Shown here: positions 1 to 7,438 of the stretch, piece by piece
How positions within the stretch are numbered: position 1 is the stretch's first letter
Layout: each line of letters opens with the position of its first letter
Assembly: GCF_900101845.1 (NCBI RefSeq)
Contig: NZ_FNAM01000052.1
Location: 1 to 35,311, forward strand
Direction: 5' to 3'
Source: Sporomusa acidovorans
GTDB taxonomy: Bacteria > Bacillota > Negativicutes > Sporomusales > Sporomusaceae
Length of the DNA: 35,311 nucleotides
Notes under the pieces: generated by a model
Told to the model about the DNA's origin: nothing
Databases searched by the model: none
What the model saw: only the letters and a program-made list of their open reading frames with translations
Made by a program: the position numbers and the translations under genes

Positions 1-341
<341 letters not shown>

Positions 342-605
342 ATAAGCAGAGAGCCAGGTTTTTAGGAGCGATAGCGACGCGAAAACCTGTGCGAATCGCT
401 TAGTTCTGAGCGAGCGAAGAACATCATTATTGTCGCGAGCCGTAAGGCGAAGTGAGAATGTGTATAAGTCGCTTAGTTAGAGCGGAGCGATAACATCCTT
501 AAAAATGTTCTAGCTCTGAACTAACAATCAGTATCTAATTATGCAATGCTTATCTTCTGTGAAGTTTTCAAGGAACAAATATAGGAAAGTAAATAGTTTA
601 TTAAT
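342..605 (+). other. rRNA operon trailer/spacer with repeats, no visible 5S
   Basis: The spacer between the 23S end and the rRNA terminator holds an inverted repeat, CAGGTTTT (355-362) with AAAACCTG (382-389), and the short repeats at 395-501. It ends in a gttttcaaggaacaa stretch near 563-577. I looked for a 5S rRNA on the plus strand and saw none. The repeats are found again in the tRNA cluster near 33329-33394. Confidence 0.6.
395..501 (+). repeat. Stable-RNA spacer repeat, two diverged copies
   Basis: Copy A is at about 395-428 (tcgcttagttctgagcg, then agcgaagaacatcatt). Copy B is at about 449-501 (gcgaagtgagaatgtg, then gtcgcttagtt and a diverged tail). The same words in the same order occur at 33338-33394 between tRNA-Thr and tRNA-Tyr. 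The GTTC/GAAC words can pair, so a small RNA hairpin is possible. Confidence 0.7.
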
Positions 606-634
606 ACACCTACTCAATGTTGTGGGTGTTTTTT
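606..634 (+). terminator. Intrinsic terminator of the rRNA operon
   Basis: An 8-bp stem (ACACCTAC at 606-613 with GTGGGTGT at 622-629, one wobble pair) has an 8-nt loop and is followed by a T run to 634. It faces the rRNA direction. Confidence 0.75.
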
Positions 635-652
635 GTTATTGCAAACATAATA

Positions 653-679
653 AAAGCCTAACCCGATGGGTTAGGCTTT
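653..679 (-). terminator. Terminator downstream of rubrerythrin
   Basis: A perfect 12-bp stem (AAAGCCTAACCC at 653-664, GGGTTAGGCTTT at 668-679) has a 3-nt loop. Read on the minus strand it lies just past the rubrerythrin stop and runs into TTTTATTATG. It may also back up the convergent rRNA terminator. Confidence 0.75.
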
Positions 680-702
680 AGAATCATGTCTATATTTAAT
701 AT

Positions 703-1194
703 TTAGCCTATAGTCTTATAAGCTTGAGCCTTTGCACCGCAGATCGGACATCTTTCGGGGGCTTCCTTTTCGGCAATATGGCCACAGACTGAGCAGATAT
801 AATATTCGTAGGTTTCACCGTTACTCATGTTGGCAAGGGCCTTTTTGTACAGTTCAGCATGTACTTTTTCCGCTTCGTTGGCTAAAGTAAAGGTGCGGGC
901 TGCAGCTGCGTGGTTTTCTTCTTTGGCTATTTTAATAAAGTCGGGGTACATTGCCTCAAACTCATAAGTTTCTCCTTCTACAGCGGCTTTAAGGTTTTCG
1001 GCAGTGGATTTAACTACCCCCATGGCTTTTAAGTGAGCAAGCGCATGAATGGTTTCGGCTTCTGCGGCAGCCCGAAATAATTTGGCAGCCTGAGTATGTC
1101 CCTCACTGTCAGCCTGTTTGGCAAAAGCGAGATATTTACGGTTAGCCTGAGATTCACCGGCAAAAGCAGCAGCAAGGTTTTTATCTGTACTCAT
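703..1194 (-). CDS. rbr: Rubrerythrin
   Basis: This is a non-haem di-iron peroxidase of anaerobes, which reduces hydrogen peroxide to water in the cytoplasm with electrons from rubredoxin-type donors. The 163-residue protein has the ferritin-like four-helix domain (about 1-125) with the start motif AFAGESQANRKY (E14) and two ExxH motifs at E47/H50 and E109/H112. A C-terminal rubredoxin-like domain carries CxxC pairs at C134/C137 and C149/C152. The length is slightly short of the ~190-residue classical forms but normal for this compact type. A strong AAGGAGG site fixes the start. It is monocistronic: its own promoter and an operator-like palindrome lie upstream and a terminator lies downstream. 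It probably works alongside the flavo-diiron protein at 3227-4408 in oxygen defence. Confidence 0.96.
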   Translation of the reverse strand: MSTDKNLAAAFAGESQANRKYLAFAKQADSEGHTQAAKLFRAAAEAETIHALAHLKAMGVVKSTAENLKAAVEGETYEFEAMYPDFIKIAKEENHAAAARTFTLANEAEKVHAELYKKALANMSNGETYEYYICSVCGHIAEKEAPERCPICGAKAQAYKTIG

Positions 1195-1210
1195 TGTAAA
1201 AATCCTCCTT

Positions 1211-1238
1211 AATTAACAGATATAATTATCTATTAATT
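1211..1238 (-). promoter_or_regulatory. Palindromic operator candidate in the rbr leader
   Basis: A 28-bp imperfect palindrome has arms AATTAA and AGATA facing TATCT and TTAATT around a 4-nt centre, with one mismatched pair. It lies directly downstream of the -10 and spans the expected transcription start of rbr. The core ATAATTAT resembles PerR-type boxes; this assignment is inference. Confidence 0.45.
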
Positions 1239-1267
1239 ATTATTATCCATTTTCCTTGATTTGTCAA
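1239..1267 (-). promoter_or_regulatory. Promoter of rbr
   Basis: On the minus strand a perfect TTGACA (1267-1262) is followed after 17 nt by AATAAT (1244-1239). The predicted start falls near 1232, about 38 nt ahead of the rbr ATG. Confidence 0.65.
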
Positions 1268-1286
1268 TAGGATGCCCATAAATTTC

Positions 1287-1321
1287 AAAAAAAAAACAAC
1301 CAGTCCTCTATACTGGCTGTT
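1287..1321 (-). terminator. Terminator downstream of speD
   Basis: The stem uses 1295-1304 and 1312-1321 with a 7-nt loop. On the minus strand the one irregular pair is a G-T wobble and the stem runs into a T tract (A run 1287-1296 on the plus strand). On the plus strand the same pair is an A-C mismatch, so the minus strand is favoured. Confidence 0.65.
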
Positions 1322-1395
1322 TTTTTATTCAGTTAAAAGACTTCTATGGATTGAACAGCGTAGTTTTCTGCCAGCAACTAAGTGGCAGAAGCCAA

Positions 1396-1845
1396 TTATC
1401 TGTTGCGTAGAAAGCGCCATACTCGGGCACTTGTGTTGCGCATCCGGCGAAGCGGGGCAATGCTCACACGTATACGGGGCTTCATATCTTTTTGTAAACC
1501 AAAATCACCACGCATGATGTTTGTTGTTCTAGTTTTTTCGGGTTTCAAAAAACGCTTTAAAATAGTTATTACCCTGTCAGAATGACTGTAGTCGCCGCAG
1601 GTAAAAATATCAACAGCTGCATAGTTTAATTGAGGAAATGTATGGATACTCATATGGCTTTGACCTAAAAGTGCAATGATCGTAAGCCCCTGAGGCTCTG
1701 TTTGATGATCAATTATATCGATTACTGAAAGTCCGGCTTCTTTAATGGATGTTAACATTGCGGATTTAACAAATTCAAGGTCAGTGAGATGATCACGGTT
1801 ACAACCGTACATATCAGTAGTTAGGTGTCTTCCGATAGGTGTCAT
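1396..1845 (-). CDS. speD: S-adenosylmethionine decarboxylase proenzyme-like (SpeD)
   Basis: The family makes decarboxylated SAM, the aminopropyl donor for spermidine. The proenzyme self-cleaves to create a pyruvoyl cofactor. The 149-residue protein has GRHLTTDMYGC at the start and the core SHMSIHTFPQ, then DIFTCGD. S63, H68 and C83 align in number with the Thermotoga enzyme's pyruvoyl serine, processing histidine and catalytic cysteine. Two departures stand out: the residue before S63 is Q, where the family usually has E at the cleavage site, and the usual E of the T[WYF]PE motif is Q72. A basic C-terminal tail (about 118-149) is longer than in Bacillus SpeD. No speE is adjacent. Substrate is therefore uncertain, as some SpeD homologues are known to have changed substrate to ornithine or arginine. 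The start has AAAGGGG upstream. Confidence 0.88.
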   Translation of the reverse strand: MTPIGRHLTTDMYGCNRDHLTDLEFVKSAMLTSIKEAGLSVIDIIDHQTEPQGLTIIALLGQSHMSIHTFPQLNYAAVDIFTCGDYSHSDRVITILKRFLKPEKTRTTNIMRGDFGLQKDMKPRIRVSIAPLRRMRNTSARVWRFLRNR

Positions 1846-2248
1846 GATAACTCGCCCCTTTTTGAAATAATGACGATATGCAGGAAATGACGGAAGTTCT
1901 ATTTTACAGAAAAAATATACTTAACAGATAATGTCTCCCTATAGGTTATTAATTGATGGGGATTTATACAATTGTTCATTATAGATAGATTGAGCAAGAA
2001 TGTAAAGAGTTATTTGATAATTTTGTGGTAAAACTATAATTATATGAATTTTAATAAGGATTTCCTTCAGTCAGGACGCTGGTAACGTTCCGACGCAGCA
2101 CAGGGTCTTGCTTTTGTTGATCTGTAAATCTTTATTGGATACTATAAAGTACAGCAAAATAATAATTGTCGTTTTTAGATAGCTAGCAGCAGGAATTATT
2201 TACATCAATAGTGAAGAAAATACAAGAAACTAATGAAAGGGGATTTCC
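1846..2248. other. Intergenic region between speD and the FabK-like gene
   Basis: This is a 403-bp AT-rich divergent region. I see no convincing gene. The stretch at 2068-2110 is more GC-rich than its surroundings and contains two GACGC words and the palindrome AACGTT. I could not fold it into a known RNA family. A weak promoter (TTGATC 2117-2122, 17-nt gap, TACTAT 2140-2145) could serve the rightward gene. Confidence 0.4.
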
Positions 2249-3190
2249 ATGAAAACTAAGCTGACAAACCTTCTTGGTATTACCTACCCGATTATTCAAG
2301 GCGGTATGGCTTGGATTTCTGAAGCTAAGCTGGCGGCAGCGGTTTCTGCGGCAGGCGGGGCTGGAATTATTGCCGCGGGAGGCCATGACGCAAAGTACGT
2401 TCGGGAACAAATACGCCTGGCAAAGCAATTGACCGACAAGCCATTTGGAGTCAACGTCCAGCTTATGGCTGCTGATAAGGACGAAATTGTTGAAGTTATT
2501 TGTGAGGAAAAACCCGCATTTGTGACATTAGGTGCTGGCAATCCAGTGCCTTATTTTGAAAAGTTCAGTAAGGCTCAAATTAAGAAAATTCCGGTTGTGC
2601 CTAATGCTAAATTAGCTAAACGGGTAGAAGACAGCGGAGCCGATGCTATTGTGATAGAAGGGATGGAGGCCGGTGGCCACATTGGAATACTTACTACAAT
2701 GTCCTTGATGACTCAAGTTATTCCATTGATACAGATACCCGTCATAGTCGGCGGCGGTTTTGCCGATGGTCGTGGTTTGGCAGCAGCACTCATTATGGGG
2801 GCTGCCGGCGTACAGATGGGAACCAGGTTTCTAATTGCCGAGGAGTGCAATGTTCATCACCGGGTTAAAGAAAAGTTATTGGCGGCTATCGATACAGATA
2901 CTGTTATTACAGGAATGATGCACGGGCATGGCGTACGCGGGCTCAAAAATGCGTTTACCGAGAAGTACTTAACTATGGAACGTCAAGGGGCCACGGAGGA
3001 GGAACTGGATAAATTGGCTGCTGGTACCAATCGCCTGGCGGCTGTGGAGGGAGACGTTGAACAGGGTGCGGTACTGGCCGGACAAAGCTTGCTGCCGCTA
3101 AAAAAGATTGAGCCTGCTGCTACGATTATTGAAAGTATAGTGAGTGAAGCTACAAGTATCTTGGTCAATGCGCCTCAATTAGTAGATTAA
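2249..3190 (+). CDS. FMN-dependent enoyl-ACP reductase II / nitronate monooxygenase family
   Basis: This is an FMN-binding TIM-barrel oxidoreductase of 313 residues. The N-terminus GITYPIIQGGMAW, the EAGGHIG motif and the phosphate-binding segment VGGGFADGRG followed by GAAGVQMGTRF are those of the FabK/2-nitropropane dioxygenase family. H144 matches in position the catalytic histidine of pneumococcal FabK, and the length is that of FabK (~318). FabK performs the last reduction in each fatty-acid elongation cycle; nitronate monooxygenases detoxify alkyl nitronates. No other fatty-acid genes are nearby, so the choice between the two is open, and I lean to FabK by length and C-terminal shape. 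An AAAGGGG site precedes the ATG. fprA follows after 36 nt, probably in the same transcript. Confidence 0.85.
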   Translation: MKTKLTNLLGITYPIIQGGMAWISEAKLAAAVSAAGGAGIIAAGGHDAKYVREQIRLAKQLTDKPFGVNVQLMAADKDEIVEVICEEKPAFVTLGAGNPVPYFEKFSKAQIKKIPVVPNAKLAKRVEDSGADAIVIEGMEAGGHIGILTTMSLMTQVIPLIQIPVIVGGGFADGRGLAAALIMGAAGVQMGTRFLIAEECNVHHRVKEKLLAAIDTDTVITGMMHGHGVRGLKNAFTEKYLTMERQGATEEELDKLAAGTNRLAAVEGDVEQGAVLAGQSLLPLKKIEPAATIIESIVSEATSILVNAPQLVD

Positions 3191-3226
3191 CATATTGAGG
3201 CTTTAAATTGGAGGGAGCTAAGAATA

Positions 3227-4408
3227 ATGAATATTGTTAAGCTAACTGAGAAGGTATATTATGTCGGTGCGGTTGATTGGAACCTTCGTGATTTTCATGG
3301 GTATACAACACCACGGGGAGTTACCTACAATTCCTATCTTATCGTGGATGAAAAGGTATGCCTGATTGACACAGTGAAAGCCCCGTTTGCTCAAGAATTA
3401 CTGGAACGTATAAGCCAGATTATTGATCCAGGCAAAATTGACTATGTCATTACGAATCATATCGAGCCAGATCATTCCAGTGCATTACCGGCAGTAATGG
3501 CCAGGGCGCCACAGGCCAAAGTGCTTTTGACGGAACATGGCCGTACTGGTATTATTAAGCATTATCAGCAAAATTATGATTTTCAGGTGGTGAAAGAGGG
3601 GGATGTGCTTGACCTTGGTCGGAACAAACTGCGGTTTATTCCGGTTCCCATGCTGCACTGGCCTGATTCGATGATCAGTTATTTAACAGAAGATCAACTA
3701 TTATTTTCTAATGATGCTTTTGGGCAGCATATTTCTACAACCAAGCGTTTTGATGACGAAAACGATCTTTCAGAACTCATTTATGAGGCTGAAAAATACT
3801 ATGCCAATATTCTTCAGCCATTTGGTAAGCTGGTAATAAAAGCTGTAGACAAGCTCAAAGAGCTGCCTGTAAAGATTATTGCTCCCAGTCATGGAGTGGT
3901 ATGGCGAAGCCATATACCGGCTATTGTCGCCAAATATCAGGATTGGGGCGCTGGCAAAACCGTCGGTAAAGTAGTAATTGCTTATGACAGCATGTGGGGA
4001 AGTACGGAACGGATGGCCCGGCAGCTACTTGACGGAGTGGCAAGTGCCGGGGCGACAGGCAAGTTGTATAAGATGTCGGTAGCTGAACGAAGTGAAGTCG
4101 TTCGGGATATGTTGGAGGCAGGCGGCGTGCTAATTGGCTCGCCTACCCTGAACAACGGTATGTTGCCTACTATGGGGGCTCTTACTACCTACCTGAAAGG
4201 ATTGCGGCCTACAAGTAAAATCGGGGCTGCTTTCGGTGCTTATGGCTGGGGCGGAGGTGCCCAAAAAGCTATGGAAGAAATGCTGGGTAGCAGTGGAATT
4301 GCAATGCAGCCGGGGCTAGCCCTTAAGTGGGTACCTGATGCAGATGAAATGGAGAAATGCTTCAATTTTGGTTACGAGTTTGCACAAAAGGTGTTAGATA
4401 GGATTTAA
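3227..4408 (+). CDS. fprA: Flavo-diiron protein (A-type flavoprotein, oxygen/NO reductase)
   Basis: This 393-residue cytoplasmic enzyme reduces oxygen to water (or NO to N2O) and protects anaerobes. The N-terminal metallo-beta-lactamase-like domain (about 1-245) has the di-iron ligands H78, E80, D82, H83 (HxExDH), H144, D163 and H222. The C-terminal flavodoxin domain begins near 248 with the FMN loop YDSMWGSTERMA, followed by GSPTLNNGMLP and GAYGWGGGA. No rubredoxin or NADH-oxidoreductase domain is attached, so an external electron donor is needed. GGAGGG lies 5' of the ATG. The gene follows the FabK-like flavoenzyme closely and ends in a hairpin terminator. Function pairs naturally with the rubrerythrin at 703-1194. 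Confidence 0.96.
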   Translation: MNIVKLTEKVYYVGAVDWNLRDFHGYTTPRGVTYNSYLIVDEKVCLIDTVKAPFAQELLERISQIIDPGKIDYVITNHIEPDHSSALPAVMARAPQAKVLLTEHGRTGIIKHYQQNYDFQVVKEGDVLDLGRNKLRFIPVPMLHWPDSMISYLTEDQLLFSNDAFGQHISTTKRFDDENDLSELIYEAEKYYANILQPFGKLVIKAVDKLKELPVKIIAPSHGVVWRSHIPAIVAKYQDWGAGKTVGKVVIAYDSMWGSTERMARQLLDGVASAGATGKLYKMSVAERSEVVRDMLEAGGVLIGSPTLNNGMLPTMGALTTYLKGLRPTSKIGAAFGAYGWGGGAQKAMEEMLGSSGIAMQPGLALKWVPDADEMEKCFNFGYEFAQKVLDRI

Positions 4409-4413
4409 ACACT

Positions 4414-4440
4414 AAGGCAGTGCTGTTAGGCGCTGCCTTT
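4414..4440 (+). terminator. Hairpin terminator after fprA
   Basis: A ten-pair stem (AAGGCAGTGC at 4414-4423 with GCGCTGCCTT at 4430-4439, one wobble) has a 6-nt loop. The following T tract is short (cctttctac), so termination may be leaky. Confidence 0.6.
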
Positions 4441-4508
4441 CTACATACTGCAGCCATGATGGTGCCACACTATTACTGCTGTTGACAACGATACCGCAAG
4501 GAGGCAGA

Positions 4509-5039
4509 ATGTACACTCTCCATCATGGGTTCTGGATTTATTTTTTTACACGGCGTCATCCTAAAGTATGGCAGTTTGTTTTTGGCGCCATGTTGCCTGA
4601 CTATGTATATATTGTGTTGCTGGGATTTCTGTTATGTAAAGGTTTTGTGGGATGGTCGGATCTTGCTCATTTAAGTCCTGGCTTGTGGATGAGCCTTGTT
4701 CCCCTTTTTCCCTGGGTGGTGAAACTTGATTTATGGGGTCATTCGGTGCTTATCTGGTTTAGCGCATTTTTAATTAGCTTTTTTCCAGGAATTAAAAATA
4801 TCCGGGCAATTATTGTTGGTTGGGGTACGCACTTGCTTTTTGATGCACTTACGCATAGTGCCTATTCTAATTTTTATCTTTTTCCGTTGAGTTTTCATAC
4901 GGTGGAAAGCCCGGTATCCTATTGGGAAGAAAATTATTGGTCACAGGAATTCCGGATGATTAACATGTTACTGATGGCTGCAGCGACTGCTTATATGTTA
5001 TGGGAATGGTGGAAGACCCGTAAAAAAAAGAGGAAATGA
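4509..5039 (+). CDS. Small membrane protein, putative metal-dependent hydrolase type
   Basis: This is a 176-residue hydrophobic protein with about four membrane segments (roughly 18-45, 58-72, 79-93, 152-168) and a very basic tail. Histidines and aspartates in or near the membrane (H5, H6, D31, H78, H108, D112, H116; motif GTHLLFDALTHS) recall the YdjM-like family of membrane-bound metal-dependent hydrolases. That is a resemblance in pattern, not a firm assignment, and the substrate is unknown. A TTG nine codons upstream is possible but lacks a ribosome site; ATG 4509 has AAGGAGG at 4499-4504, so I use it. The gene lies 10 nt before the methyltransferase gene, probably co-transcribed. Confidence 0.7.
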   Translation: MYTLHHGFWIYFFTRRHPKVWQFVFGAMLPDYVYIVLLGFLLCKGFVGWSDLAHLSPGLWMSLVPLFPWVVKLDLWGHSVLIWFSAFLISFFPGIKNIRAIIVGWGTHLLFDALTHSAYSNFYLFPLSFHTVESPVSYWEENYWSQEFRMINMLLMAAATAYMLWEWWKTRKKKRK

Positions 5040-5049
5040 GGAAATAATA

Positions 5050-6231
5050 ATGGAAGAAGTGAAAGTTTTCTTACGAAAGGGGGCTCAGCACCGGGTGGAG
5101 AATGGCCATCCCTGGGTGTACCAAAGTGAGCTTGATTATATTGAAGGTGAGTTTCAGCCAGGTGATATCGTTGACGTTTATAATTTTCGGCAGCGGTTTA
5201 TTGGACGAGGCTATATTAATCCACGATCCCAAATTATCGTGCGGCTCTTATCGCGCCAGCAGGAGCCGATTGACCGGAATTTCTTCAAGAAGCGTATTGA
5301 AACAGCGTGGCGGTACCGGCAGACTTTTTTGGCAGAACCGGAGTTTTGTCGCTTAGTCTATGGAGAAGCAGATTTTTTGCCGGCACTTATTATTGATAAA
5401 TTTGGCCAATATCTGGTTATGCAGACCCTGGCTTTAGGGATTGATCTTTATAAAGAAACCATTATTTCTGTGCTGGAGGAGTTGTTTGCCCCTGATGGAA
5501 TCTATGAGCGCAATGATGTCCCCGTACGAAAGTTAGAAGGCTTAGATATGCGCAAAGGATATCTGAAAGGCAGTTTTCCAACACAAATTATTGTAAAGGA
5601 AAATGGTATTCCTTTCTATGCTGATATAGAGAATGGACAAAAAACCGGATTTTTTTATGACCAACGGGAGAATCGGCGTTTTTTGGAACCGGTTGTCAAA
5701 GATGCCGAAGTACTGGACTGTTTTTGTCATACCGGCTCCTTTGCCATACATAGTGCTTTATATGGAGCAAAGAGCATACACTCTATCGATATATCGGAAG
5801 ATGCGATTACCTTAGCTAAAAAAAATGCCGCCATGAACGGCGTCGAGGATCGATGCAATTTTGAGGTTGCCAATGCTTTTGATGCATTACGGTCTTTAGT
5901 GGAGGAACACAGGCAATATGATGTTGTTATCCTTGATCCACCGGCGTTTACTAAGAGTCGAAGCAGTATTGAGGGAGCGGCGCGCGGTTACAAGGAAATT
6001 AACCTGCGCGGACTTAAGCTTACGCGGCCGGGCGGTTTTCTAATTACTTGTTCATGCTCCTATCATATGGACAGAGATTTATTTAAGGCAGTGGTTGTTG
6101 ATGCCGCCAGAGATGCCAAGCGAATTATTAGAGAGGTCGAATATCGTACACAGGCTAAGGATCACCCTATTTTACCGGCAGCGGCAGAGACCAACTATCT
6201 TAAATTCTTAGTTTTGCAAGTAGTTGAATAA
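5050..6231 (+). CDS. Class I SAM-dependent 23S rRNA cytosine methyltransferase, RlmI-like
   Basis: The 393-residue protein has an N-terminal PUA RNA-binding domain (about 1-75, LRKGAQHRVENGHPWVYQSE), a central segment, and a Rossmann methyltransferase domain. Motif I is LDCFCHTGSFAIHSA near 222-236, motif IV DPPAFT near 296, and SCSYH near 336. It uses S-adenosylmethionine to methylate C5 of a cytosine in 23S rRNA; E. coli RlmI acts at C1962. The segment NGQKTGFFYDQRENR ahead of motif I is also typical of the family. Length matches RlmI (~396). The Bacillus-type relatives are often named only as class I SAM-dependent methyltransferases, so the exact target base is inferred. The next gene block starts with its own promoter. 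Confidence 0.9.
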   Translation: MEEVKVFLRKGAQHRVENGHPWVYQSELDYIEGEFQPGDIVDVYNFRQRFIGRGYINPRSQIIVRLLSRQQEPIDRNFFKKRIETAWRYRQTFLAEPEFCRLVYGEADFLPALIIDKFGQYLVMQTLALGIDLYKETIISVLEELFAPDGIYERNDVPVRKLEGLDMRKGYLKGSFPTQIIVKENGIPFYADIENGQKTGFFYDQRENRRFLEPVVKDAEVLDCFCHTGSFAIHSALYGAKSIHSIDISEDAITLAKKNAAMNGVEDRCNFEVANAFDALRSLVEEHRQYDVVILDPPAFTKSRSSIEGAARGYKEINLRGLKLTRPGGFLITCSCSYHMDRDLFKAVVVDAARDAKRIIREVEYRTQAKDHPILPAAAETNYLKFLVLQVVE

Positions 6232-6272
6232 AAAAGTGCATGGCGGAGTAAAGGTTTTACAGCAGAAGTTAT

Positions 6273-6296
6273 TTAATGATAATTGCTATTCATTAA
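6273..6296. promoter_or_regulatory. AT-rich dyad upstream of ctsR promoter
   Basis: An imperfect 24-bp palindrome is built from TTAATGATAA and TATTCATTAA around ttgc. It superficially resembles a Fur/PerR-type box (GATAAT repeats). It sits about 33 bp ahead of the -35 of the ctsR promoter. No role is demonstrated. Confidence 0.3.
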
Positions 6297-6328
6297 CGAA
6301 TATCCGTATTTTTGCTGATAAAGTGGAA

Positions 6329-6357
6329 TTGCAATAACAGACAAAATAAAATAATAT
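6329..6357 (+). promoter_or_regulatory. Promoter of the ctsR operon
   Basis: TTGCAA (6329-6334) is followed after 17 nt by TAATAT (6352-6357). The start is expected near 6364, inside the CtsR operator, a layout that would allow direct repression. Confidence 0.65.
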
Positions 6358-6359
6358 AA

Positions 6360-6384
6360 AGTCAAAAGGTCAACTAAAGTCAAA
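6360..6384 (+). promoter_or_regulatory. CtsR operator
   Basis: The direct heptad repeat GGTCAAC (6368-6374), TAA spacer, AGTCAAA (6378-6384) matches the CtsR consensus (A/G)GTCAAA-NAN-(A/G)GTCAAA at all but one base. A further half-site AGTCAAA lies at 6360-6366. The position just downstream of the -10 predicts autorepression of the operon, relieved by heat or protein stress. Confidence 0.9.
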
Positions 6385-6406
6385 ACTAAAGTGGGGAGGT
6401 GGGAAT

Positions 6407-6859
6407 TTGAACAATTTAGCCGATATGATCGAACAATGGATATTACGCCAAATTGCGAGAGAACAAGATAAAATTATTATTTTGCGACGCAATGAGATGG
6501 CGGAAGAGCTTGAATGCGCCCCTTCTCAAATCAGTTATGTGTTGAGCACGCGTTTTACCATAGAACGTGGCTTTATTGTAGAATCCAGACGCGGTTCCGG
6601 CGGTTTTGTCCGGATTGCCCGCATCCCGGCGCAACCTATTGAATATCAAGATGCCGCCAATCAAGTTGATGACACATTAAGCTTAGAAGAGGTACAAGAT
6701 ATTGTCGCGCGTTTACGAAGTCATAATCTTATGACCTCTCGCGAAGCCGCTCTTATTTGCAAATGTTTTGCCATGCTTTACGATCGGATTTCTCCTCAAG
6801 AGCGGGTACCGATGCTAAGGTCATTGTTAATGATCTTGGCAAATCAAAATGAAGGATAA
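6407..6859 (+). CDS. ctsR: Transcriptional repressor CtsR
   Basis: This is the class III heat-shock repressor that binds the heptad repeat just upstream and controls clp genes. The 150-residue protein has the N-terminal winged-helix domain (LADMIEQWILRQIA, then ECAPSQISYVLSTRFT, and the wing SRRGSGGFVRI, residues ~1-70). The C-terminal domain (about 80-150) is the part recognised by McsB/ClpC in Bacillus. The start codon is TTG, chosen because GGGGAGGT (6393-6400) sits 6 nt upstream and the encoded N-terminus matches the family. It is first gene of ctsR-mcsA-mcsB-clpC, the canonical Firmicute order. Confidence 0.97.
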   Translation: MNNLADMIEQWILRQIAREQDKIIILRRNEMAEELECAPSQISYVLSTRFTIERGFIVESRRGSGGFVRIARIPAQPIEYQDAANQVDDTLSLEEVQDIVARLRSHNLMTSREAALICKCFAMLYDRISPQERVPMLRSLLMILANQNEG

Positions 6860-6877
6860 GTTCGGAGGCAAAAGAGT

Positions 6878-7438
6878 ATGTTATGTGATGAGTGTCAAAA
6901 AGAGCCTGCCTGTGTGCATATTACCAAGATTATTAATCAGCAAAAGATCGAAAGACATTTATGTGAACAGTGTGCGCAAAAATCAGGTGAAATTATAGGT
7001 AAGGGAATTAACAATTTTCTGGGTAATAAATATTCCATTCATGACTTTTTGAAAGAGATGTTTAATTATACACTGCCAAATGATGAACGACAAACATTAG
7101 AACCTGTTTGCCCGGACTGCGGGCTAAGTTATAGTGAGTTTAGCCGTAGTGGCAAGTTTGGCTGCAGCGGCTGCTACCAAGCGTTTAGCGGCCAATTGGA
7201 ACCGCTTATTAAGCAGATTCACGGGACGGCAACCCATACGGGTAAAGTCCCTAAGCGGGGCGGCCTCAGATTCGGAGTTGAACAACTTATCAAGCGGCTG
7301 CGGCATGAATTGGAGCAGCACGTTGCCCGCGAGGAATATGAGCAGGCAGCTAAGTTAAGGGATGAAATAAAGGTACTGGAAAGGCAATTATCCACTCCAG
7401 AGACTGACCAAGAGAAAGGGGATGCGCAGAATGGCTGA
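6878..7438 (+). CDS. mcsA: McsA, zinc-binding activator of the McsB arginine kinase
   Basis: McsA stimulates and directs the protein-arginine kinase McsB. The 186-residue protein begins with a treble-clef-like zinc site (CDEC at 3-6, later CEQC), then a second cysteine set (CPDCG and CSGC) near 78-105. The C-terminus is a UVR motif (LEQHVAREEYEQAAKLRDEIKVLE), the interaction module also found in UvrB and ClpC. The first start is ATG after TTCGGAGG. Its 3' end overlaps the preferred mcsB start by 8 bp, indicating translational coupling. Confidence 0.95.
   Translation: MLCDECQKEPACVHITKIINQQKIERHLCEQCAQKSGEIIGKGINNFLGNKYSIHDFLKEMFNYTLPNDERQTLEPVCPDCGLSYSEFSRSGKFGCSGCYQAFSGQLEPLIKQIHGTATHTGKVPKRGGLRFGVEQLIKRLRHELEQHVAREEYEQAAKLRDEIKVLERQLSTPETDQEKGDAQNG

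Noticed and set aside
1272..1585. Two short plus-strand frames over the speD terminator and 3' end
   Set aside because: They are antisense to speD, begin inside a terminator and show no ribosome site.
2068..2110. GC-rich stretch before the FabK-like gene as a possible small RNA or riboswitch
   Set aside because: No long stem or known riboswitch core could be built, so it is only mentioned in the intergenic entry.
4482..4508. TTG start nine codons upstream for the small membrane protein
   Set aside because: It lacks a ribosome site; ATG 4509 has AAGGAGG at good spacing.
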